In this document: one piece after another, positions 8,336 through 17,012 of the stretch
Position numbering within the stretch: position 1 is the stretch's first letter
Layout: each line of letters starts with the position of its first letter
Assembly: GCF_003206695.1 (NCBI RefSeq)
Contig: NZ_PZJN01000008.1
Span: 72,997-136,996, forward strand
DNA: 64,000 bases
Origin: Salinicola halophyticus
GTDB lineage: Bacteria; Pseudomonadota; Gammaproteobacteria; Pseudomonadales; Halomonadaceae
Direction of reading: 5' to 3'
Program-made: the position numbers and the translations under genes
The notes under the pieces: generated by a model
Databases searched by the model: none
The model's input: the letters and a program-made list of their open reading frames with translations, nothing else
What the model was told of the DNA's origin: nothing

Positions 8336-9406
8336 TCAGAGGTAGCCCCTGAAGCAGAAATAAAGAATTGCTAACACCTCTACCCAACCCAGCAGGAAGC
8401 AACAAAGCGGCCAGAGGACTTCCTTCGCGCTTAGCGGGCGCTCGGTGTGGCGATTGCGTACGTAAGGATCGTCCGGTGCGACCCGGCATTTCTCCTCGAC
8501 CCACTCGGGCCAACGCGGCACGCGGCAGGTCCACTTGGCGATGATCCGGCCGGTGCCTGCCCACATGACCATCGGCGCAAAAATCAGCTGGAACGCACGG
8601 CTATCGGCCAGTACCTGCGTGGCCTGGATCAACGAGTGGATGAAACTCTCACGCTTGCCATCCAAGTCCAGCAGGCGCTGGTCGACCTGATAGGCCTGAA
8701 TATGGCCGTCGGGCTCCTCCATATAGCGGCGCACTAGCTCCCAGATTTCCAGCACGCCTTTCATACCCTTGAGGCCTTCGTACTTGAAGAAGACGAGGTG
8801 ATAGATCATGTTGCCGTTGCGATCGCGCACGTATCCGCGAATTTCCTCACGCGACATACCCCGGCGATCCTGAGACTTGGTCGCTTGACTACTATAAAAT
8901 TGGATATCGCTCCAATTCATAGTAACGACACCCATATCCTGAGACCAAGCGTAGACCTTGCGATGACGACGATTAAAGCGTATGGGATAGTGAGCCTTGC
9001 GGAACATATCCCATCGAATAAGTATATTTATTCCCACAACTACGGGCAATGTAACAACCCAAGCAATTAACAACAGGAAATACACAACTGCAGGAAGTTC
9101 GTCAAACTTAAAAAGCCCTCCCGTGCCCCACCAATAAAACGCAAATATCACGGGAATCGTCATCAAACCAAAAAGACAGTTGACACCACGCAAGCGATTG
9201 CCTGAGTCTACGATCTCCAAGCACACCGAATTAAGAGAGATAACGGAATCATTAAACCTCGAAGTCTCGCCTTTATCGACCTGGGTATTTTTGCTCAAAA
9301 CTTGGGTCCGACCTCCCATGCCCCTGCCACGAGACATAGTGCTGGAAAATCCCCAGTTACCCCTTACTATCAGATTCAGAAAGTCCTTGGTATTCGTGGA
9401 TCGCAT
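8336..9406 (-). CDS. DUF6708 membrane protein, second candidate immunity protein of module 2
   Basis: 356 aa. Hydrophobic segments lie at about residues 80-98 (LMTIPVIFAFYWWG) and 107-130 (VVYFLLLIAWVVTLPVVVG). They are followed by the family signature HYPIRFNRRHRKVYAW and MNWSDIQFY, then LEIWELVRRYMEEPDG. The C-terminus has more hydrophobic stretches, ending in LGWVEVLAILYFCFRGYL. The ATG at 9406 follows the previous DUF6708 stop by 4 bp, so the two are translationally linked. The ribosome site is weak, as expected for coupled translation. The 5' half (about 8880-9400) is clearly more AT-rich than the 3' half, suggesting a mosaic gene. It may be a duplicated or spare immunity gene. The function is inferred from the neighbourhood. 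Confidence 0.72.
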   Translation of the reverse strand: MRSTNTKDFLNLIVRGNWGFSSTMSRGRGMGGRTQVLSKNTQVDKGETSRFNDSVISLNSVCLEIVDSGNRLRGVNCLFGLMTIPVIFAFYWWGTGGLFKFDELPAVVYFLLLIAWVVTLPVVVGINILIRWDMFRKAHYPIRFNRRHRKVYAWSQDMGVVTMNWSDIQFYSSQATKSQDRRGMSREEIRGYVRDRNGNMIYHLVFFKYEGLKGMKGVLEIWELVRRYMEEPDGHIQAYQVDQRLLDLDGKRESFIHSLIQATQVLADSRAFQLIFAPMVMWAGTGRIIAKWTCRVPRWPEWVEEKCRVAPDDPYVRNRHTERPLSAKEVLWPLCCFLLGWVEVLAILYFCFRGYL

Positions 9407-9410
9407 AGGC

Positions 9411-10415
9411 TCATTGTGTCCCGGATAACGTACTTTCCCGGCGCAGCTTGCGCGGCCAGTACACCGGCCAACACAGCAGCAGCGAACACCAGTGGGCCAC
9501 GGCGTGAATCAGCATGAGCGGCGAGACGATCACTACCAGCGCGATCATCCCCGGGCTCCAGGGCGCGGCCGCCCACTTGTTCTCGAGAAAGCTCCAGGGG
9601 GCCAGCAGCGAACGCCACGGCCAGGGGAAGCTGGGGATGCAGTTGGGTTTGGGAATGCTATCCTGCCCCTCTTCCATATAGCGGCGGATATACTCCCACA
9701 GCGCATAGAGTTCGTGATCGCTGCGCAGCGGCGCGCCGAGAAAGACCACGTCGTGATGCTCGGCACCGGTGCGCTGCTTGAAGAAGAACAGCATCAGGAT
9801 TTCGCGCTTGCGCTGCTTGGTCACGACCTGGTCCTCGGGATCGACCGAGGCCACCACGTCGTCCCAGTCATAGACTTGATTGCCACCGGCGAAATTGGGG
9901 CGATTGATGTAGACCTTACGCGTCTTGCGATTGAAACGGACCACGATATGGCGCTGGACCAGACACTCCATGCGGAATATCCAGAAGAGATACTTAATAA
10001 AAACAACCAAAAACCCAAGCCATGAACACCACACAAGCCCAAGAAAAAAATATTCTCCTGCAACTGCAGACTCACCGGAACCTAAATTTACTCCATTAAA
10101 AAAAACAGATAACGCAGGAAATAAGAAGAAAAAAGGTACACCTATCAACCCTATAAAAACAGGAGCCAACCCTAGAACCACCCCACCTCGCCATTCGTCG
10201 AAAAAAGTCCTGACATCAATATAGGTGTCGTTCATCTTGTAGATAGAACGTGCATCAGAAGGAGTGTCGCTGACCTGTGTTTCCTGCATGCCCCGATACT
10301 GCTTGCCGTATTTCTCGGTCGCCTTCTCGAACTGCTTCATATCACCCTCGAAGCCGGTGATATCCTTCTTGCTCGCCGTCAGGGTGCGGCGCATCAGCCA
10401 CTCAACGAAATACAT
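9411..10415 (-). CDS. DUF6708 membrane protein, first candidate immunity protein of module 2
   Basis: 334 aa from the ATG at 10415, which overlaps the effector-2 stop by 4 bases (ATGA); longer frames upstream are not needed. Two hydrophobic segments (GVVLGLAPVFIGLIGVPFFF and a second containing LGLVWCSWLGFLVVFIKYLF) precede the signature HIVVRFNRKTRKVYINR and VYDWDDVVASVDPEDQ, then LWEYIRRYMEEGQD. A further membrane stretch (PGMIALVVIVSPLMLIHAV) is near the C-terminus. Position directly after effector 2 fits an inner-membrane immunity protein against a membrane-acting toxin. About 9985-10240, which encodes the N-terminal membrane part, is AT-rich while the flanks are GC-rich. The immunity role is inference. 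Confidence 0.75.
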   Translation of the reverse strand: MYFVEWLMRRTLTASKKDITGFEGDMKQFEKATEKYGKQYRGMQETQVSDTPSDARSIYKMNDTYIDVRTFFDEWRGGVVLGLAPVFIGLIGVPFFFLFPALSVFFNGVNLGSGESAVAGEYFFLGLVWCSWLGFLVVFIKYLFWIFRMECLVQRHIVVRFNRKTRKVYINRPNFAGGNQVYDWDDVVASVDPEDQVVTKQRKREILMLFFFKQRTGAEHHDVVFLGAPLRSDHELYALWEYIRRYMEEGQDSIPKPNCIPSFPWPWRSLLAPWSFLENKWAAAPWSPGMIALVVIVSPLMLIHAVAHWCSLLLCWPVYWPRKLRRESTLSGTQ

Positions 10416-13078
10416 CAGGTCACGTCCTGTAAAGCCTGGTGAAAGGCGCCAACTTCTTCCGCGTAGTCGGCGTAAGAGTCGGGGGCATTCTCGGTGGTAA
10501 ATACACAGCGCTTGCACCACGTCTTGAGCGCGTCATCGCTAAAAATCCAGAACCCGAGCGTCAGGATGATACCGGCCCAAGAGGCTACGGCAAAACCGGC
10601 CAGCAGCACGCCACGAATGGCAGCCGACGCCAAGTTGCGAGCTAATGGGGCCAAGATAGAGGCCAGTCTTCGTGCAAGGGCAGTTTTGCCCTGCTGTGAT
10701 ATCCGCGACAGATAAGTTACCGACGATGCCAGAGTTACTGCCGTACCAAGTACAGCAATGCCAACGTTTGCAACAAACCTCACAAAATAAAAGGATGCCA
10801 AGGTATAATTTTTATTATCGTACCTTTTTATTACCTCGCTAAAATCATCGACTGCTCCAAACAATGCCCCCACCGACGCCAGCATCCCGCCCCAGAACGA
10901 GAAACCGCCCAGCTGAAAACGGGCCGCCTCGCCCACATCGGTCGCACGGTATTTCCCCATCACCATGACCATATTGATGCTGGAGGCCGCCGTGTCGGCA
11001 ATCGACCCAGCCACGACGACGAGCGCGCCCGCGATCTTGGCGTAATCCCGCGAATCTTTTTCCTGCTTGGAGAGCGTTTGACAGAGCGCATAGCTTTCGA
11101 TGATCGCCACTGCCACACCCAGCCGGAATTGCATGAACTGGCTGCCATTGCCTTCCAGCGCCACTTGCATATCGCGTGACAGGAAGCGCTTTGCCTTGGC
11201 AAGTTCCCGTGCCGAGCCCTTGCTGAACCAGCGGCGATTGACGCCGATCTTAGCGGCGTGCCGAGCGAGCTGTGCACGCACCAACCCCAGCGAAATGCGC
11301 AGCGTGGCTCGGTCCATGGTCTCGCTGCGCGCCTTTTCGAAGAACCCTTTCATGAACTGGGTATACCAGGCCATGGTCACGCCCAGCTGCTTCGAACGGA
11401 ACCAGTCGGGTGACTCGCCCTCCAGCACCGCGTTGGCCGTATTGAAGGCCGCGATGAGCTGCTTGAACCCTTGAAGAATGTTCTGCGGCTCAGGCCCTAT
11501 CCAACTGTCGTCTTCGGCGTCGGCGACATTCGCGTCCTTGGCACGAAACGCGTCGATATCCTGCTGGCCGGCGCGGCGGATATCGTACTGATTGAGACAG
11601 TAGACCGCCCAGGCCAGGTTCGAACGGTCGTTCATGTTCATGTCGCGCCACCACTGATCCAGCAACGCGGCGCCCGCTTCGGTGCCCTCCATCCCCACCG
11701 TGGCCTGCACGACCTGAATGCTGTAGGCCCAGCCCCAGATCGGGTCACGCGAGTCGTAGTAATCCAGCGCATCGAGAAAGGGTGCGCCGCGTAGCCAGGC
11801 GAGGTGGTCAGACACCCGGGGGGCCATCAGGGCTTCCTGGCGCCGGGACTGCTCGGCCACTCGATCGTCGAAAGCCTGCCGTGCGTTCTGATCCAGCAGC
11901 GGCGCATACTGGCTATCGTATTCCTGGCGAAACTCCGCGCCACGTTCCACTGTGATTCGCTGGGAGCTCGATTCGAGAATCTCTGCTTGCCGCTCTTCGT
12001 ACTCCTCGGCCAGCTCGTAGTCGCGCGCCGTCGGCTGGCTGTTGCCGCCAATCTCCGCTTCGCCCACCGCCCGCACGTGAGGCATGTACCGCAACCCAGC
12101 ACGCGACCTGAAACTCGTCACGTCACGCTGCGCAAAGGCATTGACGCGGCCCTTGACGTAGTTCTCGCGGAGATCGCGTATCAACTCCGCGGTGTAGAAG
12201 CGCTGTTCGTTGGTCAGGCCATCCGCATCCTTTTTCTCCATCCAGTCCCGCAGCGGCTCTAGTGCATCGTTGCGATGGTTGTTCAACTCCTGAGTAATGC
12301 CGATGGCATCGCCAAGGACGACCGCAAAGCCCTGGAGGCCATCCAAGGCACGTTGCAGGCTGTCGAAACGCGACCCGTAGTTTGTCAGATCGGCCGGCTG
12401 GGCGTTCTCTTCGAACGGATCGGTCAACGACGGAAAAGCCTGTTTCTGCAACAGGTGGCCAACGCCTTCATCCTGATAGCCGACGAATTCGGCAACCTCG
12501 GACTGCAGCATCGTTGGCGGGATGACACTCTCTCCGCTGCAACTGTGGGCCAGCTCGGCGATGGCGAAGCGCTGCAAGGATTCCCTGAGCCGAGCTTCCG
12601 ACTTGAGCCGTTCGAGCATCCGCACACTCAGCGGGTCCGGCAGAAAGAGCATGTACGCCTCGGGCACATCCTCCACATCATCGATCGAGAAGTAGTTGAT
12701 GCCGCCGCTCTCTTTCGTCGGCTCATAGGGATTGATCCGAGTGAGCAAGGCATCGGCGGAGACGTAATAACAGTGCTCCCAACGGTAGGTGCCCAGCCGG
12801 TTGACCAGCACGTACAGATAGCCCTCGCGCAGAAAGCGCGCTGTGTACTTGGCCTGAGACAGGCCGATACCTGCCACCGGCTCGCCCTGATACTCAGGCA
12901 CACTGGCAAAAGCCGCGCTGTCGTCGTCTTCGCCATACACGGCGCTGTAGCGCAGCGGCAGAACGTTGACCGATTTCTTGCAGTCGACCGCCGTGCCGTC
13001 ATCATCGCTCTGCGGCATCGTCGAGAGCCTGTCACCGACGCTTTGACCCACACTCAAAGGATCGAGAATACTACCCAT
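10415..13078 (-). CDS. VasX-like T6SS membrane effector 2
   Basis: 887 aa from the ATG at 13078 (MGSILDPLSV), which has GGGGAG just upstream; an in-frame ATG at 13090 is the alternative. The N-terminal domain resembles VasX_N: VNVLPLRYSAVYGEDDD, ARFLREGYLYVLVNRLG, YMLFLPDPLSVRMLERL. The CxxC of effector 1 is not conserved. A long charged helical middle follows. The last ~250 residues carry several hydrophobic segments, among them IAGALVVVAGSIADTAA, FWGGMLASVGALFGAV, NVGIAVLGTAVTLASSV and VASWAGIILTLGFWIF. This suggests a membrane-inserting toxin. It overlaps the DUF4123 adaptor upstream by 8 bp and the DUF6708 gene downstream by ATGA. About 10730-10860 in the membrane region is locally AT-rich. 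It shares module order with effector 1 but little sequence outside the N-terminal motifs. Confidence 0.78.
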   Translation of the reverse strand: MGSILDPLSVGQSVGDRLSTMPQSDDDGTAVDCKKSVNVLPLRYSAVYGEDDDSAAFASVPEYQGEPVAGIGLSQAKYTARFLREGYLYVLVNRLGTYRWEHCYYVSADALLTRINPYEPTKESGGINYFSIDDVEDVPEAYMLFLPDPLSVRMLERLKSEARLRESLQRFAIAELAHSCSGESVIPPTMLQSEVAEFVGYQDEGVGHLLQKQAFPSLTDPFEENAQPADLTNYGSRFDSLQRALDGLQGFAVVLGDAIGITQELNNHRNDALEPLRDWMEKKDADGLTNEQRFYTAELIRDLRENYVKGRVNAFAQRDVTSFRSRAGLRYMPHVRAVGEAEIGGNSQPTARDYELAEEYEERQAEILESSSQRITVERGAEFRQEYDSQYAPLLDQNARQAFDDRVAEQSRRQEALMAPRVSDHLAWLRGAPFLDALDYYDSRDPIWGWAYSIQVVQATVGMEGTEAGAALLDQWWRDMNMNDRSNLAWAVYCLNQYDIRRAGQQDIDAFRAKDANVADAEDDSWIGPEPQNILQGFKQLIAAFNTANAVLEGESPDWFRSKQLGVTMAWYTQFMKGFFEKARSETMDRATLRISLGLVRAQLARHAAKIGVNRRWFSKGSARELAKAKRFLSRDMQVALEGNGSQFMQFRLGVAVAIIESYALCQTLSKQEKDSRDYAKIAGALVVVAGSIADTAASSINMVMVMGKYRATDVGEAARFQLGGFSFWGGMLASVGALFGAVDDFSEVIKRYDNKNYTLASFYFVRFVANVGIAVLGTAVTLASSVTYLSRISQQGKTALARRLASILAPLARNLASAAIRGVLLAGFAVASWAGIILTLGFWIFSDDALKTWCKRCVFTTENAPDSYADYAEEVGAFHQALQDVT

Positions 13079-13958
13079 GACGCTCCCCATGAACGCTATG
13101 TGACGTGATCGCCCATAAGTTTTCCGCCAATGAACGCGGCCTTCGCACGGACAGCTCGACCGCCTGGGAAAAATCCGGTTCACTCAACACTTGCATCCCG
13201 TGAGCCACGCAGTACGCAACATAGACACTCAAGTCCTGGATATCATCGAAGCCGGAAGCGCGTGCCGATTCTATGGCTTTATCCACCATCGCCAGACGCA
13301 GACCAGGGCATGCCGTATTGAACAACGCTGGCGAAGACTGCTCCAGCTCGCCCAATATCCTATGGGTCATGGGATCGCTGCCGAGGGCTTGCAGTAGCGC
13401 GGGCGTCAATGTGATCGTTTCCTCGCTATCGTCCGCAGACTCGTGGCTTTGCCAACCTCCCGAGAACTCTTCCCAGCCGTCCAGTCCGGGTAGCCACCAC
13501 GCGCCTACACTGCCAAACAGCCGGTCGTACCAAGGCATATCCGAAAAGCGATGTAGAACCGGCATGACGTTGGGTGCATAGAAACGGAGCAGCTGTTCTT
13601 CGCCATTGGCGTCTTTCACGACGCAGAGTTCTCCTAACTTCACCGCTTCCTGCGCCACCGGCTGGTGGGTAATCAGCACCCCATGAAAACCACGCTCCGC
13701 CATGACGTACACGCCGGAAAGCAGCGTCTCGATATCACCATCGAACAGCCAAGGCCCCAAAGGTTTCAACGCCTGGAACTGAGGCTGCTGTAGCCAAGGC
13801 TGGCCTTGGAAACGCTGCCACAGCGCCTTGCGTTCATCCTCATTCAGCAGCCCGGTTTCGATGATGGCGCAAACGGAGACGGTGCCCCGGTCGGTATCCT
13901 TCAGCTCTTGCACATACTCAGAAACACGTGACTTCAGCGCTTCATCATTTAGGCTCAT
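13071..13958 (-). CDS. DUF4123 T6SS effector adaptor/chaperone (module 2)
   Basis: 295 aa. The start is the ATG at 13958, overlapping the vgrG2 stop by ATGA; an upstream in-frame start would lie inside vgrG2. Family features: VCAIIETGLLNEDERKALW at the N-terminus, KPLGPWLFDGD, GVLITHQPVAQEAVKLG, LLRFYAPNVMPVLHRF and SVGAWWLPGLDGW. Proteins of this family carry an effector to its VgrG. It lies between VgrG2 and effector 2, whose start lies inside its 3' end, so all three are probably made in fixed ratio. It is divergent from the module-1 adaptor, matching the different effector and VgrG C-terminus. Composition is ordinary for the region. Confidence 0.85.
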   Translation of the reverse strand: MSLNDEALKSRVSEYVQELKDTDRGTVSVCAIIETGLLNEDERKALWQRFQGQPWLQQPQFQALKPLGPWLFDGDIETLLSGVYVMAERGFHGVLITHQPVAQEAVKLGELCVVKDANGEEQLLRFYAPNVMPVLHRFSDMPWYDRLFGSVGAWWLPGLDGWEEFSGGWQSHESADDSEETITLTPALLQALGSDPMTHRILGELEQSSPALFNTACPGLRLAMVDKAIESARASGFDDIQDLSVYVAYCVAHGMQVLSEPDFSQAVELSVRRPRSLAENLWAITSHSVHGERHG

Positions 13959-16615
13959 GACTGCACCTTGACCAGGGCTCGCTGTTCCTTCAGTGCTTTT
14001 AACCAGCAACTGACACAGATGGGTTCATCGGCCTCGGGCAATGCCGGCTTGCCAACATACATCTCCGCCGGCCCACCAAAACTCTGACTGGCGCCTTTGA
14101 TATTGACCTTGCCGGGCGCATGCAGCTCGATATTGCCGTCCTTGATGCGCACGTAGGCCCCGCCACTGACGAGCAGGATTTCCTCGGCGGCAGCGAAGTC
14201 GATCTTCTGATCGCTAGACGTGACGTTGAGATCACGGCGGGCGGTAGCTTCGAAATTGTCCGATTGCGCCTGGATGTCCACCTTGCCTCGCGCTGCAAAT
14301 AATTTGATCCCGGCTTGCTGGACATAAAAAGAGATTGTGCGCGCCACTGACGCCACCAGACTCTTGCCACTGGCAATGTTGACGTCCTCACCGCTCGAGA
14401 CACTCAACGACTTGCCCTGAGCCAGATGGGTCGACTCCGGCGTGCTCAGAGTGATGCCCGCTGGCGATGCCATGTGCAGCCACGGCGTTTTCATGCGGGC
14501 GGCCTGGCCCCGTCCGCCGCTGTCTGTAGCGCCGCTGGCGTTGCTCTGATCAGAATCCGAAAGCTGTTCGCTGTTGCCGTAGCGGTCGTCGGCGTCAGTG
14601 CCGGCCTGCTTGAGGTTTGTGCGGGCCTCGAGGGCGTCGGCGTTGTGGTCTTGGGCGTTCTGACTGAGCGTGTCGGTGAGGTTATAGGCGCTGTCGAGCT
14701 GCTGCCGGGCCGGGGTGAGATCGAGCTGGTCGCCGCTGGCGCCGAGCTGGCCCCAGCTTGAGAGGTAGAGCCCCTGGTTGGCACGGATGGCGCCATAGGC
14801 GTCGGTGCGCAGCTCGAACCCGGTGCCGCGGAAGGCGCCACGGGTGTTGCCGGTCTGGTGGATCAGGTAGCCGAGGTTGAGCTGGCTTTTCTCGTTTTCG
14901 GAGTTGAGCCTGACGCGCTCCTGGTCGGTGGCGTCGTCGAAGACGAGTTCGTTGTACTTGCTGCCGCGATAGGTCTTGCTCTTGAAGCCGGAAAGCAGGC
15001 CATGGCTGTGCCAGTCGGGACTCTGTTCGCCGTTGTAGACCCGGCCGGTGATCAGCGGGCGGTCGGCGTCGCCTTCGAGGAAGTCGACCAGCACTTCCTG
15101 GCCGATGCGCGGCACGAACACGCCGCCCCAGCCGGCGCCGGCGTTGGGCTGGGAGACCCGCAGCCAGACGCTGGAATTTTCATCCTGCTGGCCCTGACGG
15201 TCCCAGTGGAACTGAACGCGGACCCGGTTGAGGTGATCGGTGTGGATCTCTTCATTGGCCGGGCCGACCACGGTGGCGGTCTGTGGCCCGCCGATCACCG
15301 GGCGGTGATGGGTCAGCGGATGCCGATAGGCCTGGGTGCGGCGCTGGGCCTCGACATCGACGAGGAAGTGGCCGGTGCCGCCGGTGGCGTAATCCGCAAG
15401 GCGTTCACCGGTGGGATCGGCCGTTTCTGCTTCGAGGCCGTGCGCCTTCTTGGCGGCATCGATCTGCGGCTGCAGGCTGCCGGGCAATGCCTGGAGCTGG
15501 GCCGAGACCGGTAGCGCGTTTTCGGCGTGGACGGTGACGCCCAGCAGCAAAAACTGTCTCTCTTCTTCGCCACCGGTGTCGTGCAGCGGGTGCTGGGTGA
15601 GTTCGAACCAGCGCCCGGCCTGGAGCTGGCGCGCGCCACCGCTGCCACGAAAACGCTTGGCCAGCGATTCATGCGCTTCCAGCCGGTTCTCGGTGAGGCG
15701 TTCGCCGCGCGCATAGCCGTGGTAGTAATACTCGCCGGCGTAGTCGTAGACCTCGGTCGGCGGCAGGTTGCCCTGATCGCTGAGGGTATCGAGGCCGGTG
15801 CGCTTGGTCAGTGACGGCTGCTTGTAGTCGAAAGTGCCGACGCTGACGCGGGTGGGCTGCTGGCGGCGCACACCGCCCCACTGGGTCAGCGCGTCTTCCG
15901 TCTCGGTGGCATCCTGGCGATGAAAGCGGATCGCCTGGGGGCTGACCGGCTGGGTGGTGTCGACATCGTCGGTGATGATCAGGCGGTGGCCGTCGAAAGA
16001 TTGGCTTTTGCCACCCGTCTCACCGTCATCGTTGTCGGCGGAATCGGCCGATTGGTATTCAAAATAGTACCAAAGCCCTTCTTCTTCGCAGAGGCGGCTG
16101 ATGAAGTTGAAGTCGCTCTCTCGGTACTGCACGCAGTAGCTGCGCGCGGGATAGTCGCGACGCAGGTCGAAGCGGTAGCGGCCCTTGGCCAACGCATGGC
16201 CGTCGAACACGGCGGTGAGGACATCGACGACGCTGCGATCCTGGAAGATCCGGCTGTCGCGGCCGAGCTTCAGCATCGCCAGCCACGGCACCAGCGTGAG
16301 CTGGTAGTAGGTGACGCCACCGTCTTCGCCCAGCAACGCAGCTTCGGAAACCAGGCCGTGCAGGCGGCGATAGCTGCCGTCAGCCTGCAGAATCGACAGG
16401 TTGGCCGGCTGTGCCATCAACGTCTTGAGTTCGATGTCGCCCTGCTGGGAGATGCAGTCGAGAGTGTAGGTGAACGGTTCGCTCACCCGCTCTTCGCCCA
16501 CCAGCCGATGCGGCAGCAACGAAGCCCCGGCGATCTCCAGCGTCAGCAGCCGCTGGGACTGCGACAGCCCGATATCGAAGGTGTCGAGTAAACTATCCAG
16601 TATCGTCTCTGCCAT
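13955..16615 (-). CDS. tssI: VgrG spike protein 2 (TssI)
   Basis: 886 aa. Same architecture as VgrG1: DSLLDTFDIGLSQSQRLLTL at the N-terminus, gp5 OB-fold region (WLRVSQPNAGAGWGG, DFLEGDADRPLITGRVYN) and a beta-helical C-terminal region ending IKGASQSFGG. It is nearly identical to VgrG1 over the first two thirds, with an extra acidic loop of about 13 residues after EEEGLWYYFEY. The last ~160 residues diverge, and it ends in a short tail carrying ICVSCW, absent from VgrG1. The ATG at 16615 has a GGAGAGG element upstream. It heads module 2 and overlaps its DUF4123 adaptor by ATGA. The PAAR gene is divergent, 127 bp away. The shared core probably reflects recent duplication or gene conversion. 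Confidence 0.95.
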   Translation of the reverse strand: MAETILDSLLDTFDIGLSQSQRLLTLEIAGASLLPHRLVGEERVSEPFTYTLDCISQQGDIELKTLMAQPANLSILQADGSYRRLHGLVSEAALLGEDGGVTYYQLTLVPWLAMLKLGRDSRIFQDRSVVDVLTAVFDGHALAKGRYRFDLRRDYPARSYCVQYRESDFNFISRLCEEEGLWYYFEYQSADSADNDDGETGGKSQSFDGHRLIITDDVDTTQPVSPQAIRFHRQDATETEDALTQWGGVRRQQPTRVSVGTFDYKQPSLTKRTGLDTLSDQGNLPPTEVYDYAGEYYYHGYARGERLTENRLEAHESLAKRFRGSGGARQLQAGRWFELTQHPLHDTGGEEERQFLLLGVTVHAENALPVSAQLQALPGSLQPQIDAAKKAHGLEAETADPTGERLADYATGGTGHFLVDVEAQRRTQAYRHPLTHHRPVIGGPQTATVVGPANEEIHTDHLNRVRVQFHWDRQGQQDENSSVWLRVSQPNAGAGWGGVFVPRIGQEVLVDFLEGDADRPLITGRVYNGEQSPDWHSHGLLSGFKSKTYRGSKYNELVFDDATDQERVRLNSENEKSQLNLGYLIHQTGNTRGAFRGTGFELRTDAYGAIRANQGLYLSSWGQLGASGDQLDLTPARQQLDSAYNLTDTLSQNAQDHNADALEARTNLKQAGTDADDRYGNSEQLSDSDQSNASGATDSGGRGQAARMKTPWLHMASPAGITLSTPESTHLAQGKSLSVSSGEDVNIASGKSLVASVARTISFYVQQAGIKLFAARGKVDIQAQSDNFEATARRDLNVTSSDQKIDFAAAEEILLVSGGAYVRIKDGNIELHAPGKVNIKGASQSFGGPAEMYVGKPALPEADEPICVSCWLKALKEQRALVKVQS

Positions 16616-16742
16616 CCTGGCCTCTCCGCCATCCCACCACCCGCTGCTTGTACCGCCACGGTGTCGATGGCTAAATTAACGCTCGTTGATGAGTCCGCTT
16701 GGCCGGGCTCGACCTCTCACACTTGCCAGGAAGCCCGGATCG

Positions 16743-17012
16743 ATGAAAGGCATCGTTGTACTCGGTGACGCCACCAGCCACGGCGGCAAAGTCATTACCG
16801 CGCAGAGCAATTACCTGATCGACGGCAAACCGGTTGCCTGTGTTGGCGACAAGGTCACCTGCCCAAAGGACGGTCACGGCAGCACCAATGCCATCGTCGA
16901 AGGTCATCCGACCATGAAAATCAACGGCAAGCCGGTGGCGCTGCATGGCCACAAGACCGCTTGCGGCGCCTCGCTGATCTCGTCACACAACGGCGACAGC
17001 GGTCACGAGTGA
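16743..17012 (+). CDS. PAAR-domain spike-tip protein
   Basis: 89 aa from the ATG at 16743, with AGGAAG 9 bases upstream; a longer frame from 16686 lacks a site and precedes the conserved domain. A compact PAAR motif set is visible: VLGDATSHGGKVI, PVACVGDKVTCPKDGHG, IVEGHPTMKINGKPVALHGH and TACGASLIS. The His and Cys residues are those that bind metal in this fold. PAAR proteins cap the VgrG trimer, sharpen the spike and may carry effectors. This one has no extension domain, so it is a plain cap. It is the only plus-strand gene in this part of the island and overlaps the convergent gene at 17003-18208 by 10 bp. Confidence 0.93.
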   Translation: MKGIVVLGDATSHGGKVITAQSNYLIDGKPVACVGDKVTCPKDGHGSTNAIVEGHPTMKINGKPVALHGHKTACGASLISSHNGDSGHE

